A stretch of DNA of 5,503 bases, taken from contig JANMAT010000034.1 in the NCBI GenBank assembly GCA_031359995.1, positions 1-5,503 on the forward strand, in the 5' to 3' direction. Numbering within the stretch: position 1 is the first letter of the stretch; each line of letters starts with the position of its first letter. This DNA comes from JANMAT01 sp031359995 (lineage in GTDB: Bacteria > Actinomycetota > Acidimicrobiia > Acidimicrobiales > Ilumatobacteraceae). The notes below the pieces were generated by a model. The model worked only from the letters and a program-made list of their open reading frames with translations. It made no database searches and was not told the origin of the DNA. A program made the position numbers and the translations under genes. Below, one piece after another: positions 1 through 5,306 of this stretch.

Positions 1-4
1 TCAG

Positions 5-77
5 CGCGCTGGGAGGGACTCGAACCCCCAACCTTTTGATCCGTAGTCAAAAGCTCTATCCATTGAGCTACCAGCGC
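5..77 (-). tRNA. tRNA-Arg (anticodon ACG)
   Basis: The minus strand folds into a complete 73-nt cloverleaf. The acceptor stem GCGCTGG pairs with CCAGCGC, followed by discriminator G at position 5. The D-arm is GCTC/GAGC, the anticodon stem TTTGA/TCAAA encloses loop CTACGGA with anticodon ACG, and the T-arm is GGGGG-TTCGAGT-CCCTC with one G-T pair. Anticodon ACG with G37 is the usual tRNA-Arg that reads CGN codons after A34 is changed to inosine. CCA is not encoded, since the 3' end is followed by CTGA. The gene lies 56 bases after the stop of the lysozyme-like gene, in the same direction. Confidence 0.97.
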
Positions 78-89
78 AGGGCGTCGAGC

Positions 90-95
90 AGTGTA
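90..95 (-). promoter_or_regulatory. Possible -10 box of tRNA-Arg
   Basis: On the minus strand TACACT ends 12 bases before the first base of tRNA-Arg, which fits a -10 box with transcription starting a few bases before the mature 5' end. The hexamer 17 bases upstream (TTCCGA) is only a poor -35 match, so the assignment is tentative. Confidence 0.35.
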
Positions 96-106
96 CCGCC
101 CGGCTC

Positions 107-126
107 AACCGGTCGGAAACCCGGTT
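107..126 (-). terminator. Weak hairpin after the lysozyme-like gene
   Basis: AACCGG and CCGGTT form a 6-bp inverted repeat around an 8-base loop, starting 7 bases after the TGA of the lysozyme-like gene on the minus strand. There is no T-run, so it could be a weak terminator or 3'-end stabiliser, or chance. It overlaps the region where the tRNA-Arg -35 element would lie. Confidence 0.3.
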
Positions 127-133
127 CTTCCTG

Positions 134-1045
134 TCAGCCGCCCCATGGGCCCCAGCCCTGCTCCTGGAACAGCTCGAGGGCGATGTCGATGTTCACCTTC
201 GGGTCGAGCAGATCCTGCACGCCCAGACCCCGGGCCCGCAGGCGGTGCAGGTGCGACGACCCGTTGATCTGGAACACGCCGTAGCAGCACCAGCCGTTGT
301 AGACCGTCGCCCGGAAGCGGGACTCCCGCGCGGCCACCTGCAGGGCCTTGTCGACCGAGTCTGCCGGCCACATCTGGCGAATGAGGGCCTGGACCTCGTC
401 GGTCGTCCACTCGTGGGCCGGCGCCGCGGTGGCCACGGCCTGGGGCCGGGTGGTGCGGGGCGTGGTCGCCGTGGCCGGGGGCTTCACCACCGCCGTGGCG
501 CCCGTGGTGGGCTTCGTGGCCTTGGACGTGGCCGGCTTCACGACCGCCTTGGCCGAGGTGGTGCTCTTGGCCGGCGCCTTGGTGGTGACGGGCGGCTTCA
601 CGACCTGCACGGTGGAGCTCTGCGACGCCGTCTTGCGGGGTGCCGCCGTGGCCGGCGGCGTGGTGGGCGTGGTGCGGGGCAACGTGGCCGCCGTGGCCGC
701 CGTGCCGGGCAGGGTGCCCTCGGACGGGGCGGCGACCGCGTCGGACACCAGCGCAGCCGAGCCGTCGGCGGCCATGCCGGCCGAGGCGTCGGCGGCATCG
801 CTGACCACGAGGCCGGTGTCGGCGGCGGCCGAGGCGGTGCCCGAGCCGTCCCCTCCCCGGAAGAAGGCCACCACGGGCGCCAGGAGCAGCGTGACGGTCA
901 GTGCAGCCACGATCCGGCTGCCCATCGGGTAGCGGACCCACACCGACGCCGGGCGACCGCCAGCGGCCCCTGCCCGCCCGCGGGGCGCGACAGGACGCAC
1001 GGGGTACTCGGGGAGATCGAACCAATCGTCTTCGAGGTGCGGCAC
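134..1045 (-). CDS. Membrane-anchored lysozyme/transglycosylase-like protein
   Basis: This gene encodes 303 residues and probably makes a cell-wall (peptidoglycan) lytic enzyme held outside the membrane on a flexible stalk. Residues 1-40 are a polar N-terminus (PHLEDDWFDLPEYP), 41-62 a hydrophobic membrane segment (IVAALTVTLLLAPVVAFF), and about 65-208 an Ala/Thr/Pro/Lys-rich low-complexity stalk with VVKP at 148, 168 and 186. Residues 212-303 are a compact lysozyme-like domain: WTTDEVQALIRQ, AARESRF with the probable catalytic Glu241, CCYGVFQIN (253-261) and NIDIALELFQEQGWGPW at the end. The pattern of Glu, then YGxFQI, then A..LF...GW.PW is that of actinobacterial SLT/lysozyme-fold proteins. 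I chose the GTG at 1045 because AAAGGA lies 8 bases upstream. The frame stays open to a start at 1237, but those extra 64 residues are Ser/Arg-rich and unconvincing. Enzymatic activity is inferred from the fold motifs only. A substrate-binding or inactive role is possible. Confidence 0.88.
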   Translation of the reverse strand: MPHLEDDWFDLPEYPVRPVAPRGRAGAAGGRPASVWVRYPMGSRIVAALTVTLLLAPVVAFFRGGDGSGTASAAADTGLVVSDAADASAGMAADGSAALVSDAVAAPSEGTLPGTAATAATLPRTTPTTPPATAAPRKTASQSSTVQVVKPPVTTKAPAKSTTSAKAVVKPATSKATKPTTGATAVVKPPATATTPRTTRPQAVATAAPAHEWTTDEVQALIRQMWPADSVDKALQVAARESRFRATVYNGWCCYGVFQINGSSHLHRLRARGLGVQDLLDPKVNIDIALELFQEQGWGPWGG

Positions 1046-1053
1046 GCTGCGGG

Positions 1054-1059
1054 TCCTTT
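1054..1059 (-). promoter_or_regulatory. Ribosome binding site fixing the GTG start at 1045
   Basis: AAAGGA (inside GGGAAAGGACC) lies 8 bases before GTG on the minus strand. No comparable purine-rich site precedes the longer in-frame start at 1237, so this site decides the start of the lysozyme-like gene. Confidence 0.7.
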
Positions 1060-1074
1060 CCCGCCCCCGGGCGA

Positions 1075-1119
1075 CCTGGCGAGCCAGGCGTTCCGATGAC
1101 GATGAGGAGGGCGTTCCGA
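1075..1119 (-). repeat. Direct repeat and small palindrome in the leader
   Basis: The 10-mer TCGGAACGCC (minus strand) occurs at 1110-1119 and again at 1087-1096, 23 bases apart. The second copy overlaps the short palindrome CCTGGC-GA-GCCAGG at 1075-1088. Both lie between the proposed promoter and the start of the lysozyme-like gene. They could be operator half-sites or chance in GC-rich DNA, and no known regulator motif is recognised. Confidence 0.35.
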
Positions 1120-1145
1120 CGCTCGACGTCGCCCCCCAACCGGCG

Positions 1146-1167
1146 GGACCGGGACAGCGCCCGGTCC
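1146..1167 (-). promoter_or_regulatory. Perfect 8-bp hairpin in the 5' leader
   Basis: GGACCGGG and CCCGGTCC pair perfectly around a 6-base loop, about 100 bases upstream of the GTG start of the lysozyme-like gene. It would lie near the 5' end of the transcript if the proposed promoter at 1192-1220 is correct. I compared the leader by eye with the c-di-AMP (ydaO) riboswitch, which often precedes wall hydrolases in actinobacteria, and did not see its conserved blocks. It may be an mRNA-stability or attenuation element. Confidence 0.35.
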
Positions 1168-1191
1168 GATCAGTTGTCTGTGGTGACCGAT

Positions 1192-1220
1192 GTTCTAGCC
1201 GCGCCGTCATGAAAACGCAA
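1192..1220 (-). promoter_or_regulatory. Possible promoter of the lysozyme-like gene
   Basis: On the minus strand TTGCGT (1220-1215) is followed after exactly 17 bases by TAGAAC (1197-1192), a fair match to -35/-10 boxes of a housekeeping sigma factor. Transcription would start near 1185 and give a leader of about 140 nt before the GTG at 1045. The site lies in a locally AT-richer patch in otherwise very GC-rich DNA. Confidence 0.4.
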
Positions 1221-1246
1221 CAGGGTGGCAACCCCATACGCGCAAA

Positions 1247-1268
1247 CGCCGCCGGCCCGGAGGCGGCG
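1247..1268 (-). terminator. Terminator-like hairpin between remnant and lysozyme-like gene
   Basis: CGCCGCC and GGCGGCG form a 7-bp all-GC stem with an 8-base loop, followed on the minus strand by a short TTT. It lies between the last stop of the decayed region (1374) and the proposed promoter at 1192-1220, where a terminator would insulate the downstream gene. The T-run is very short, so this is tentative. The rest of 1046-1373 holds no gene that I can support. Confidence 0.35.
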
Positions 1269-1373
1269 GCGCCTTGGCAGAGGAAGATGATCCGAGGTCG
1301 GCAACACCCTACCGGCCGGCCGCGCCGGGGTGAAGGGCGCGAGATCCCGCCCGTAGCACGCCGAAGCCTCAGA

Positions 1374-1979
1374 TCATCCGATCGGGTGCTGGTCCCATCG
1401 CTCGATCAGTGCTCCGGTATCGGCATCGGCACGAACGTGGATCACACAGGGAACGGGTGCAGTCGTCGCCCGCGGTGGCGCGGTCGTGGCCGTCGATGGG
1501 AAACAGCCGACCCCGCTGATCTCGACGTCGATCGACAACTTCGGGTTGCGTCGGGCGGGACGCAGTTCGCGCTGATGTCCATCCAACCGTGGAGCGAGCA
1601 CGGCCGCCACGCTGCCGGTCCGATCGGTCATTCCGTCGAGCGGCCAGGGCACCGTGACCAACCGCGGATCCTTGGAGGATGCGATGGCCGTCGACGCAGA
1701 GGTGTCCGGCACCGCCGTCGGCTCCGCCCAGAACTCGTCCCACGCGTCACCGCTCGACGTGGGGAAGAACTGATCGACCCGTCCGGCCGGCTTGGTGGCG
1801 TACGAGAACACGCCGACCGCTCCCGCGACGTCCCTGAGCGTCTCCTGTCCAGGGGAGGTCGGACCCAGGTTCGTCCCTTCCGTTCGCCACCCGAGCGCGA
1901 CGACCCGCTGACCGAGCCGCCACCGCCGCCTTCTTGATCGCCTTCGTGACCGCCTGGCGGACCACGATGCTGCCGTCAT
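1374..1979 (-). CDS. Unrecognised open frame, probably a remnant
   Basis: This open frame of 201 codons starts with ATG at 1979 and ends with TGA at 1374. Its first 20 residues are an Arg/Ser run that looks like an out-of-frame read of the integrase remnant. The next part (to about 1776) carries a weak integrase C-terminal signature in this frame. From about 1775 onward it reads as ordinary protein with GC-rich third positions (GDAWDEFWAEP, LVTVPWPLDGMTDR, IDVEISGVGCFP). A Thr/Pro/Ala-rich stretch follows, and the C-terminus reads CVIHVRADADTGALIERWD. I do not recognise this part. The tail resembles ends of secreted or lipoprotein-like domains only in a general way. No ribosome binding site is evident before the ATG, and no signal peptide is visible. 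It may be the 3' fragment of a gene broken when the neighbouring element inserted or decayed, rather than an expressed gene. Confidence 0.35.
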   Translation of the reverse strand: MTAASWSARRSRRRSRRRRWRLGQRVVALGWRTEGTNLGPTSPGQETLRDVAGAVGVFSYATKPAGRVDQFFPTSSGDAWDEFWAEPTAVPDTSASTAIASSKDPRLVTVPWPLDGMTDRTGSVAAVLAPRLDGHQRELRPARRNPKLSIDVEISGVGCFPSTATTAPPRATTAPVPCVIHVRADADTGALIERWDQHPIG

Positions 1980-2581
1980 GTCGGGTGAACGAACACCAGC
2001 GCCACGGGCGCGTCGGCGTACATCACGGTTCGCCACGCGCAACCGGCGTTCGCCTGCTCGATCTCCTGCCGGCGCCGGCGCTCGGCCAGCGCCTGGACGA
2101 CACCCGGAGCCAGGTGGTGCCGCCCCTGGGCGCCCTCGGTCTTCGGTGGGCCGAGGGTGGCACCCACACCGTCGACGTACACCGCGGCGCGCCGGATGGT
2201 CGCCGTTCCCGCCTCGAGGTCGAGATCGGTCCACGCCAGGCCGAGCACTTCGGACACTCGCCAACCCTGCACGAACAGCAGTGCCACCGCCGCGCCCAGG
2301 CGATCGGGTGCCGCGGCGGCGATGAGCCGGCGCGCCTCGGCCGGTGTGAGGGCCGGGGCGTCGGTGCGCTGCGGCCTCGGGGGCTTCACCCGGGCGACCG
2401 GGTTGGTCCCCAGGACACCGAGCTCCACGCCCCGGGCCAGCACCTGGCGCAGGATCGCCCGGGCGTTGGCCACCGGACCTGCCTCCCCTTCGGCTTCCGG
2501 GCCATCGCGGGGCACGATCGATCCGATCTTGGTAGCTACGTTCCGCGAACACGGGCAAACGCGGTGAACCACCGCGAACAT
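1776..2581 (-). pseudogene. Decayed tyrosine recombinase (phage-type integrase)
   Basis: The first open frame (ATG at 2581, TGA at 1976) gives 201 residues, of which about 36-183 read as a tyrosine recombinase. VANARAILRQVLARGVELG..NPV is the end of the core-binding helical domain. ALTPAEARRLIAAA and LLFVQGWRVSEVLGLAWTDLDLE carry the first catalytic Arg (residue 108), and PPKTEGAQGRHHL carries the catalytic-region Lys (147). The N-terminal DNA-binding part is missing, since a full integrase has roughly 370-400 residues. After ALVF the frame is lost at a tandem GTTC duplication (1987-1994). Dropping one copy gives LVFTRHDGSIVVRQAVTKAIKKAAVAA, the expected continuation. Another shift near 1910-1925 leads into a frame with GQETLRDVAGAVG..S.AT..AG.V, which resembles the box around the last catalytic residues, but with the HxxR motif, the second His and the Tyr nucleophile not recognisable. 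It is therefore almost certainly inactive. Its position beside tRNA-Ser fits an old integrated element. Confidence 0.8.
1987..1994 (-). repeat. Tandem GTTC duplication that breaks the integrase
   Basis: On the minus strand GTTC is present twice in tandem (1994-1991 and 1990-1987). It lies exactly where the integrase frame changes. With one copy removed the codons read L-V-F-T-R-H-D-G and continue in the downstream frame, as expected for this family. This looks like a replication-slippage insertion. Confidence 0.65.
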
Positions 2582-2600
2582 CGGCCCCTGCTCAGCGGGT

Positions 2601-2628
2601 CCCGTGGACGCTGGTGAACGTCCACGGG
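2601..2628 (-). terminator. Hairpin just after tRNA-Ser
   Basis: CCCGTGGACG and CGTCCACGGG form a perfect 10-bp stem with an 8-base loop, starting 8 bases after the mature 3' end of tRNA-Ser on the minus strand. No T-run follows, but the position and stem strength suit termination or 3'-end processing of the tRNA transcript. The same spot could also be part of an attachment-site region, which I cannot test here. Confidence 0.55.
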
Positions 2629-2636
2629 CCCTGCAG

Positions 2637-2726
2637 CGGAGGAAGAGGGATTCGAACCCTCGCGGGAGCTTGCACCCCCCTAACGGTTTAGCAAACCGTC
2701 CCCTTCGGCCACTTGGGTACTCCTCC
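2637..2726 (-). tRNA. tRNA-Ser (anticodon GCT)
   Basis: The minus strand folds into a 90-nt class II tRNA. The acceptor stem GGAGGAG pairs with TTCCTCC, with a terminal G-T pair, and the discriminator is G. The anticodon stem ACGGT/ACCGT encloses loop TTGCTAA with anticodon GCT, which reads AGC and AGT serine codons. A long variable arm built on GGGGGGTGCAAGCTCCC is characteristic of serine tRNAs, and the T-arm is GAGGG-TTCGAAT-CCCTC. CCA is not encoded. tRNA-Ser genes are common integrase targets. The integrase remnant lies directly beyond the 3' end, as expected if an element once integrated here. Confidence 0.97.
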
Positions 2727-2734
2727 GGGCGGAG

Positions 2735-2740
2735 ATGCTA
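2735..2740 (-). promoter_or_regulatory. Possible -10 box of tRNA-Ser
   Basis: TAGCAT on the minus strand ends 8 bases before the mature 5' end of tRNA-Ser, a suitable position for a -10 box. I find no good -35 hexamer at the normal distance. TCGACG lies 19 bases upstream, which is longer than usual. Confidence 0.3.
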
Positions 2741-2780
2741 CCGGAGCGGGCCCACCTTCCGTCGAGGAGGATGCGCTCCG

Positions 2781-2804
2781 CCCCGGGATCTCGAGATCCC
2801 GGGG
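2781..2804 (-). terminator. Perfect 24-base palindrome after the glycosidase operon
   Basis: CCCCGGGATCTC is followed directly by its exact reverse complement. As RNA this folds into a 10-bp stem with a four-base UCGA loop. It lies 50 bases after the GH3 stop and about 55 bases before tRNA-Ser. No T-run follows on either strand, so it may be a T-less terminator of the kind proposed for high-GC actinobacteria, or a palindromic protein-binding site. Confidence 0.5.
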
Positions 2805-2820
2805 TCACGAGGGACGCGCG

Positions 2821-2851
2821 CAGCGGCGGCTGGGGGGCGGCGCCGCCGCTG
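2821..2851 (-). terminator. Stable hairpin directly after the GH3 stop
   Basis: CAGCGGCGGC and GCCGCCGCTG form a perfect 10-bp GC-rich stem with an 11-base loop, starting 3 bases after the TAG of the glycosidase gene. It lies in tandem with the palindrome at 2781-2804. The pair probably terminates the sugar operon or protects its 3' end. There is no T-run. Confidence 0.55.
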
Positions 2852-2854
2852 GCG

Positions 2855-5302
2855 CTATCCCCGATGCAGCCGCGTCGCGACGTCGCGAGACGACCGGCCG
2901 ACGCGCAGCTCGAAGGCGCCGGGGTTGGCCACCCAGGCGTGCTGCTCAACATCCCACGACGAGTAGGCCCGGGCATCGAGGGCCACCTGAGCGGTCACGG
3001 TGGTGCCGGCGGGCACCGGCACCTTGGTGTAGCCCACGAGCACCTGGTCGGCCTCGTCGGCGGGCAGGCCCTCGCGGTCGACCCGGTGGGCGTACACCTG
3101 CACGACCTCGACCCCCTCACGGTCGGCCGACGTGTTCGCCACCTGGACCGAAACCAGGTGGTCACTCAGCAGCGACGCCCCGGTGATCGTGGTAGGGGCG
3201 TAGCCCAGGCCGTACCCGAACGGGAACAGCGGCTCGCGCCCGATGGTGTCGTACCAGCGGTAGCCCATGAGGCGGCGCTCGACGTACCGGGCCACGCCGT
3301 TGCGGCCCGGGTGGTGCTCCGAGGCGGGGGTGTCCTCCATGCGCCGCGGGAACGTGACGGGCAGGCGGCCCTGCGGCTCGACGGTGCCGAGGAGCACGTC
3401 GGCGATGGCGTCGCCCATCTCCTGACCGGGGAACCAGGCGTAGAGCACGGCGGCCACGTCGTTCAGCCACGGCATGGTCACCGGCGAGCCGGCGTTCACC
3501 ACCACGACCGTGCGCGGGCACGCCTCGGCCACCCGGCGCACGAGCTCGTCCTGCCGACCGGGCAGACCGAGGTCGTCACGGTCCCAGCCCTCGCTCTCCC
3601 AGTCGTGGTTCGTGCCCACGATCAGGATGGCCAGATCTGCGGTACCGGCCAGGTCGACGGCGTCGTCGACCGGGTCCCCGACACGGGGCGGCTGAGCACC
3701 GAGGTGGATGCCACCCATCGTCTGGTCGATCTTGCCCCGCCGCATGCGGGCCTCGAGCGCATAGATCTGCCCGGCCTCGAGCTTCACCGCGCCGACCGTC
3801 TCGTCCTTGCCCATGCCGAAGAACGAACCTCCGGCGGGCACGGTCGAGTTGTCGAGCAGCTCCGCACCGTCGACGTACAGGCGGGTCGGGCCGACCGAGG
3901 TGATGCCGAGCGTCCACTCGCCGCTCACGTCGGGCGTGAAGTTGGTGTGCAGGCGCACACCTTCCACCCGGGCGCCCACTTCCTCGGGGTCATGGGTCCA
4001 CATGATGCGGGTGGTGATCGACTCGGCCGAGTGGGCCGGCACCGCGCCGGCCAGATCGAGGTCAGCCCCGTCGGTGAAGTAGTCGAGCACGACGGTGTCG
4101 CACAGCCGGGTCGGCAGCGCCGCCAGGTGCTTGTTGATGTAGCAGCCGGGCGCATCCACGATCTCGACACCGCCCAGGCGTTCGCGCAGGGCGGCCAGAG
4201 GCTGGCTGACGTGGGTGGGGCGCACCTGGGCGCTGCCGCCACCGAGCGGACGACCCACGGCAGCGTTGGGGCCGATCACGGCAACGCGCCGCAGCCCGCT
4301 GACGTCCAGCGGCAGCACGACCTCGCCGGTGGGCGCCGGCTCGTTGCGCAGCAGCACCATGCCGGCCGCCGCGGCCCGGCGCACCAGGGCGCGGTCCTCG
4401 GGCACGTCGACCGTGGTCTCGGGGCCGGGGCCGCCGTCGTCGAACGCGCCGACGCGCTGCATGAGCACGAGCACGTTGCGGGCCGCCTTGCGCACCAGCT
4501 CGGCCGACACCCGGCCGGCGTGCACCGCGTCGACCAGCTTCTGGCCGCGGTGCTGGGTGGGCCCGGGCATCTCCAGATCGAGACCGGCCTCGATGCCCTC
4601 GACCGTGGAGTGCAGGCCGAACCAGTCGCTCATGACCAGACCGTCGAAGCCCCACTCGCCGCGCAGCACGCCGTCGACCAGCTCCTTGCTGTCAGCGGCA
4701 AACGGCCCGTTGATTCGGTTGTACGAGGTCATGATGGACAGCACGCCGGCTTCCTTCACGGCCGCCTCGAACGGCACCAGGTACAGCTCGCGCAGCGTGC
4801 GCTCGTCGATCTGCGAGTCGATGGTGTTGCGCTCGAACTCGGTGTCGTTGCCCACGTAGTGCTTGATGCACGACGCCACACCCTCGGCCTGCACGCCGCG
4901 CACGTAGGCCACGGCGGTGCGAGCGGTGAGGAACGGGTCCTCGCTCATGCACTCGAAGTTGCGACCACCCACCGGCGTGCGGTGCAGGTTCACCGTCGGG
5001 GCCAGGTGCACACGGGCGCCCTTGGCCCGCACCTCGCGGCCCAGCAGGTGCCCGACCTCCTCCACGAGCTCGGGGTCCCACGAGGCCGCCAGCGCGGTGG
5101 AGCACGGCACGTTCACCGAGGCGGGCCCACCGTCGAACTTCGTGCCGCGGGCGCCGGCGGGGCCGTCGGTGACCCGCATCGATGGAATGCCGGCGCGCTC
5201 GTTGGGCACCGTGTGCCAGAAGTCGATGCCGGCGAGCAGCGACACCTGCTCCTCCAGCGACAGCGTGTCCAGGAGCGCGTCAACAGAGAGGTGGTCACCC
5301 AC
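2855..5302 (-). CDS. GH3 beta-glycosidase with inserted PA14 domain
   Basis: This gene encodes an 815-residue glycoside hydrolase family 3 enzyme, most likely a beta-glucosidase type that removes sugars from the non-reducing ends of oligosaccharides or glycosides with retention of configuration. Residues 1-290 form the GH3 barrel, with TDGPAG (45-50), GGRNFECMSEDP (112-123), KHY (147-149, substrate binding) and VMSDWFG with nucleophile Asp226. The alpha/beta sandwich runs from about 300 to 395 and from 540 to 700. It includes WESEGWDRDDLGLP, where Glu571 is the probable acid/base, and FPFGYGLGY (693-701). Between its halves sits a PA14 domain (about 395-540: HTNFTPDVSGEWTLGI, TRLYVDGAELLD), which in relatives such as Kluyveromyces BglI shapes substrate choice. 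The C-terminus (715-812) is fibronectin-III-like. Length and order match PA14-type GH3 enzymes. No signal peptide is present, so it should be cytoplasmic. The GTG start has AAGGG 8 bases upstream and follows the permease stop by 4 bases, implying coupled translation. The exact sugar cannot be read from the sequence. Confidence 0.95.
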   Translation of the reverse strand: MGDHLSVDALLDTLSLEEQVSLLAGIDFWHTVPNERAGIPSMRVTDGPAGARGTKFDGGPASVNVPCSTALAASWDPELVEEVGHLLGREVRAKGARVHLAPTVNLHRTPVGGRNFECMSEDPFLTARTAVAYVRGVQAEGVASCIKHYVGNDTEFERNTIDSQIDERTLRELYLVPFEAAVKEAGVLSIMTSYNRINGPFAADSKELVDGVLRGEWGFDGLVMSDWFGLHSTVEGIEAGLDLEMPGPTQHRGQKLVDAVHAGRVSAELVRKAARNVLVLMQRVGAFDDGGPGPETTVDVPEDRALVRRAAAAGMVLLRNEPAPTGEVVLPLDVSGLRRVAVIGPNAAVGRPLGGGSAQVRPTHVSQPLAALRERLGGVEIVDAPGCYINKHLAALPTRLCDTVVLDYFTDGADLDLAGAVPAHSAESITTRIMWTHDPEEVGARVEGVRLHTNFTPDVSGEWTLGITSVGPTRLYVDGAELLDNSTVPAGGSFFGMGKDETVGAVKLEAGQIYALEARMRRGKIDQTMGGIHLGAQPPRVGDPVDDAVDLAGTADLAILIVGTNHDWESEGWDRDDLGLPGRQDELVRRVAEACPRTVVVVNAGSPVTMPWLNDVAAVLYAWFPGQEMGDAIADVLLGTVEPQGRLPVTFPRRMEDTPASEHHPGRNGVARYVERRLMGYRWYDTIGREPLFPFGYGLGYAPTTITGASLLSDHLVSVQVANTSADREGVEVVQVYAHRVDREGLPADEADQVLVGYTKVPVPAGTTVTAQVALDARAYSSWDVEQHAWVANPGAFELRVGRSSRDVATRLHRG

Positions 5303-5306
5303 CGGA

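Noticed and set aside
148..720. Repetitive-looking DNA with GGCTTCACCACC-type motifs, considered as a CRISPR or tandem repeat
   Set aside because: The near-repeats encode the Thr/Pro/Lys stalk (VVKP units) of the lysozyme-like protein, and their spacing and sequence are irregular. No CRISPR-like repeat-spacer pattern exists.
245..1099. Plus-strand open frames opposite the lysozyme-like gene
   Set aside because: They read as Gly/Arg-rich repeats created by the antisense of the Ala/Thr/Pro stalk. The minus strand has a ribosome binding site, a membrane segment and a recognisable domain.
1046..1191. c-di-AMP (ydaO-type) riboswitch in the lysozyme-like leader
   Set aside because: The conserved blocks of that riboswitch are not recognisable by eye. 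Only a simple hairpin and short repeats are present.
1046..1237. N-terminal extension of the lysozyme-like protein to a start at 1237
   Set aside because: The added 64 residues are Ser/Arg-rich, the start has no ribosome binding site, and the proposed promoter lies inside the extension. GTG at 1045 has AAAGGA at the right distance.
1209..1937. Plus-strand open frame across the decayed region
   Set aside because: It is rich in Arg, Gly and Pro without domain-like segments and has no ribosome binding site. It looks like a GC-driven open frame.
1976..1979. ATGA overlap suggesting two translationally coupled genes
   Set aside because: The overlap comes from the frameshifted integrase meeting an ATG in another frame. 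The first 20 residues after that ATG are an Arg/Ser run, and the real continuation of the integrase is in a third frame.
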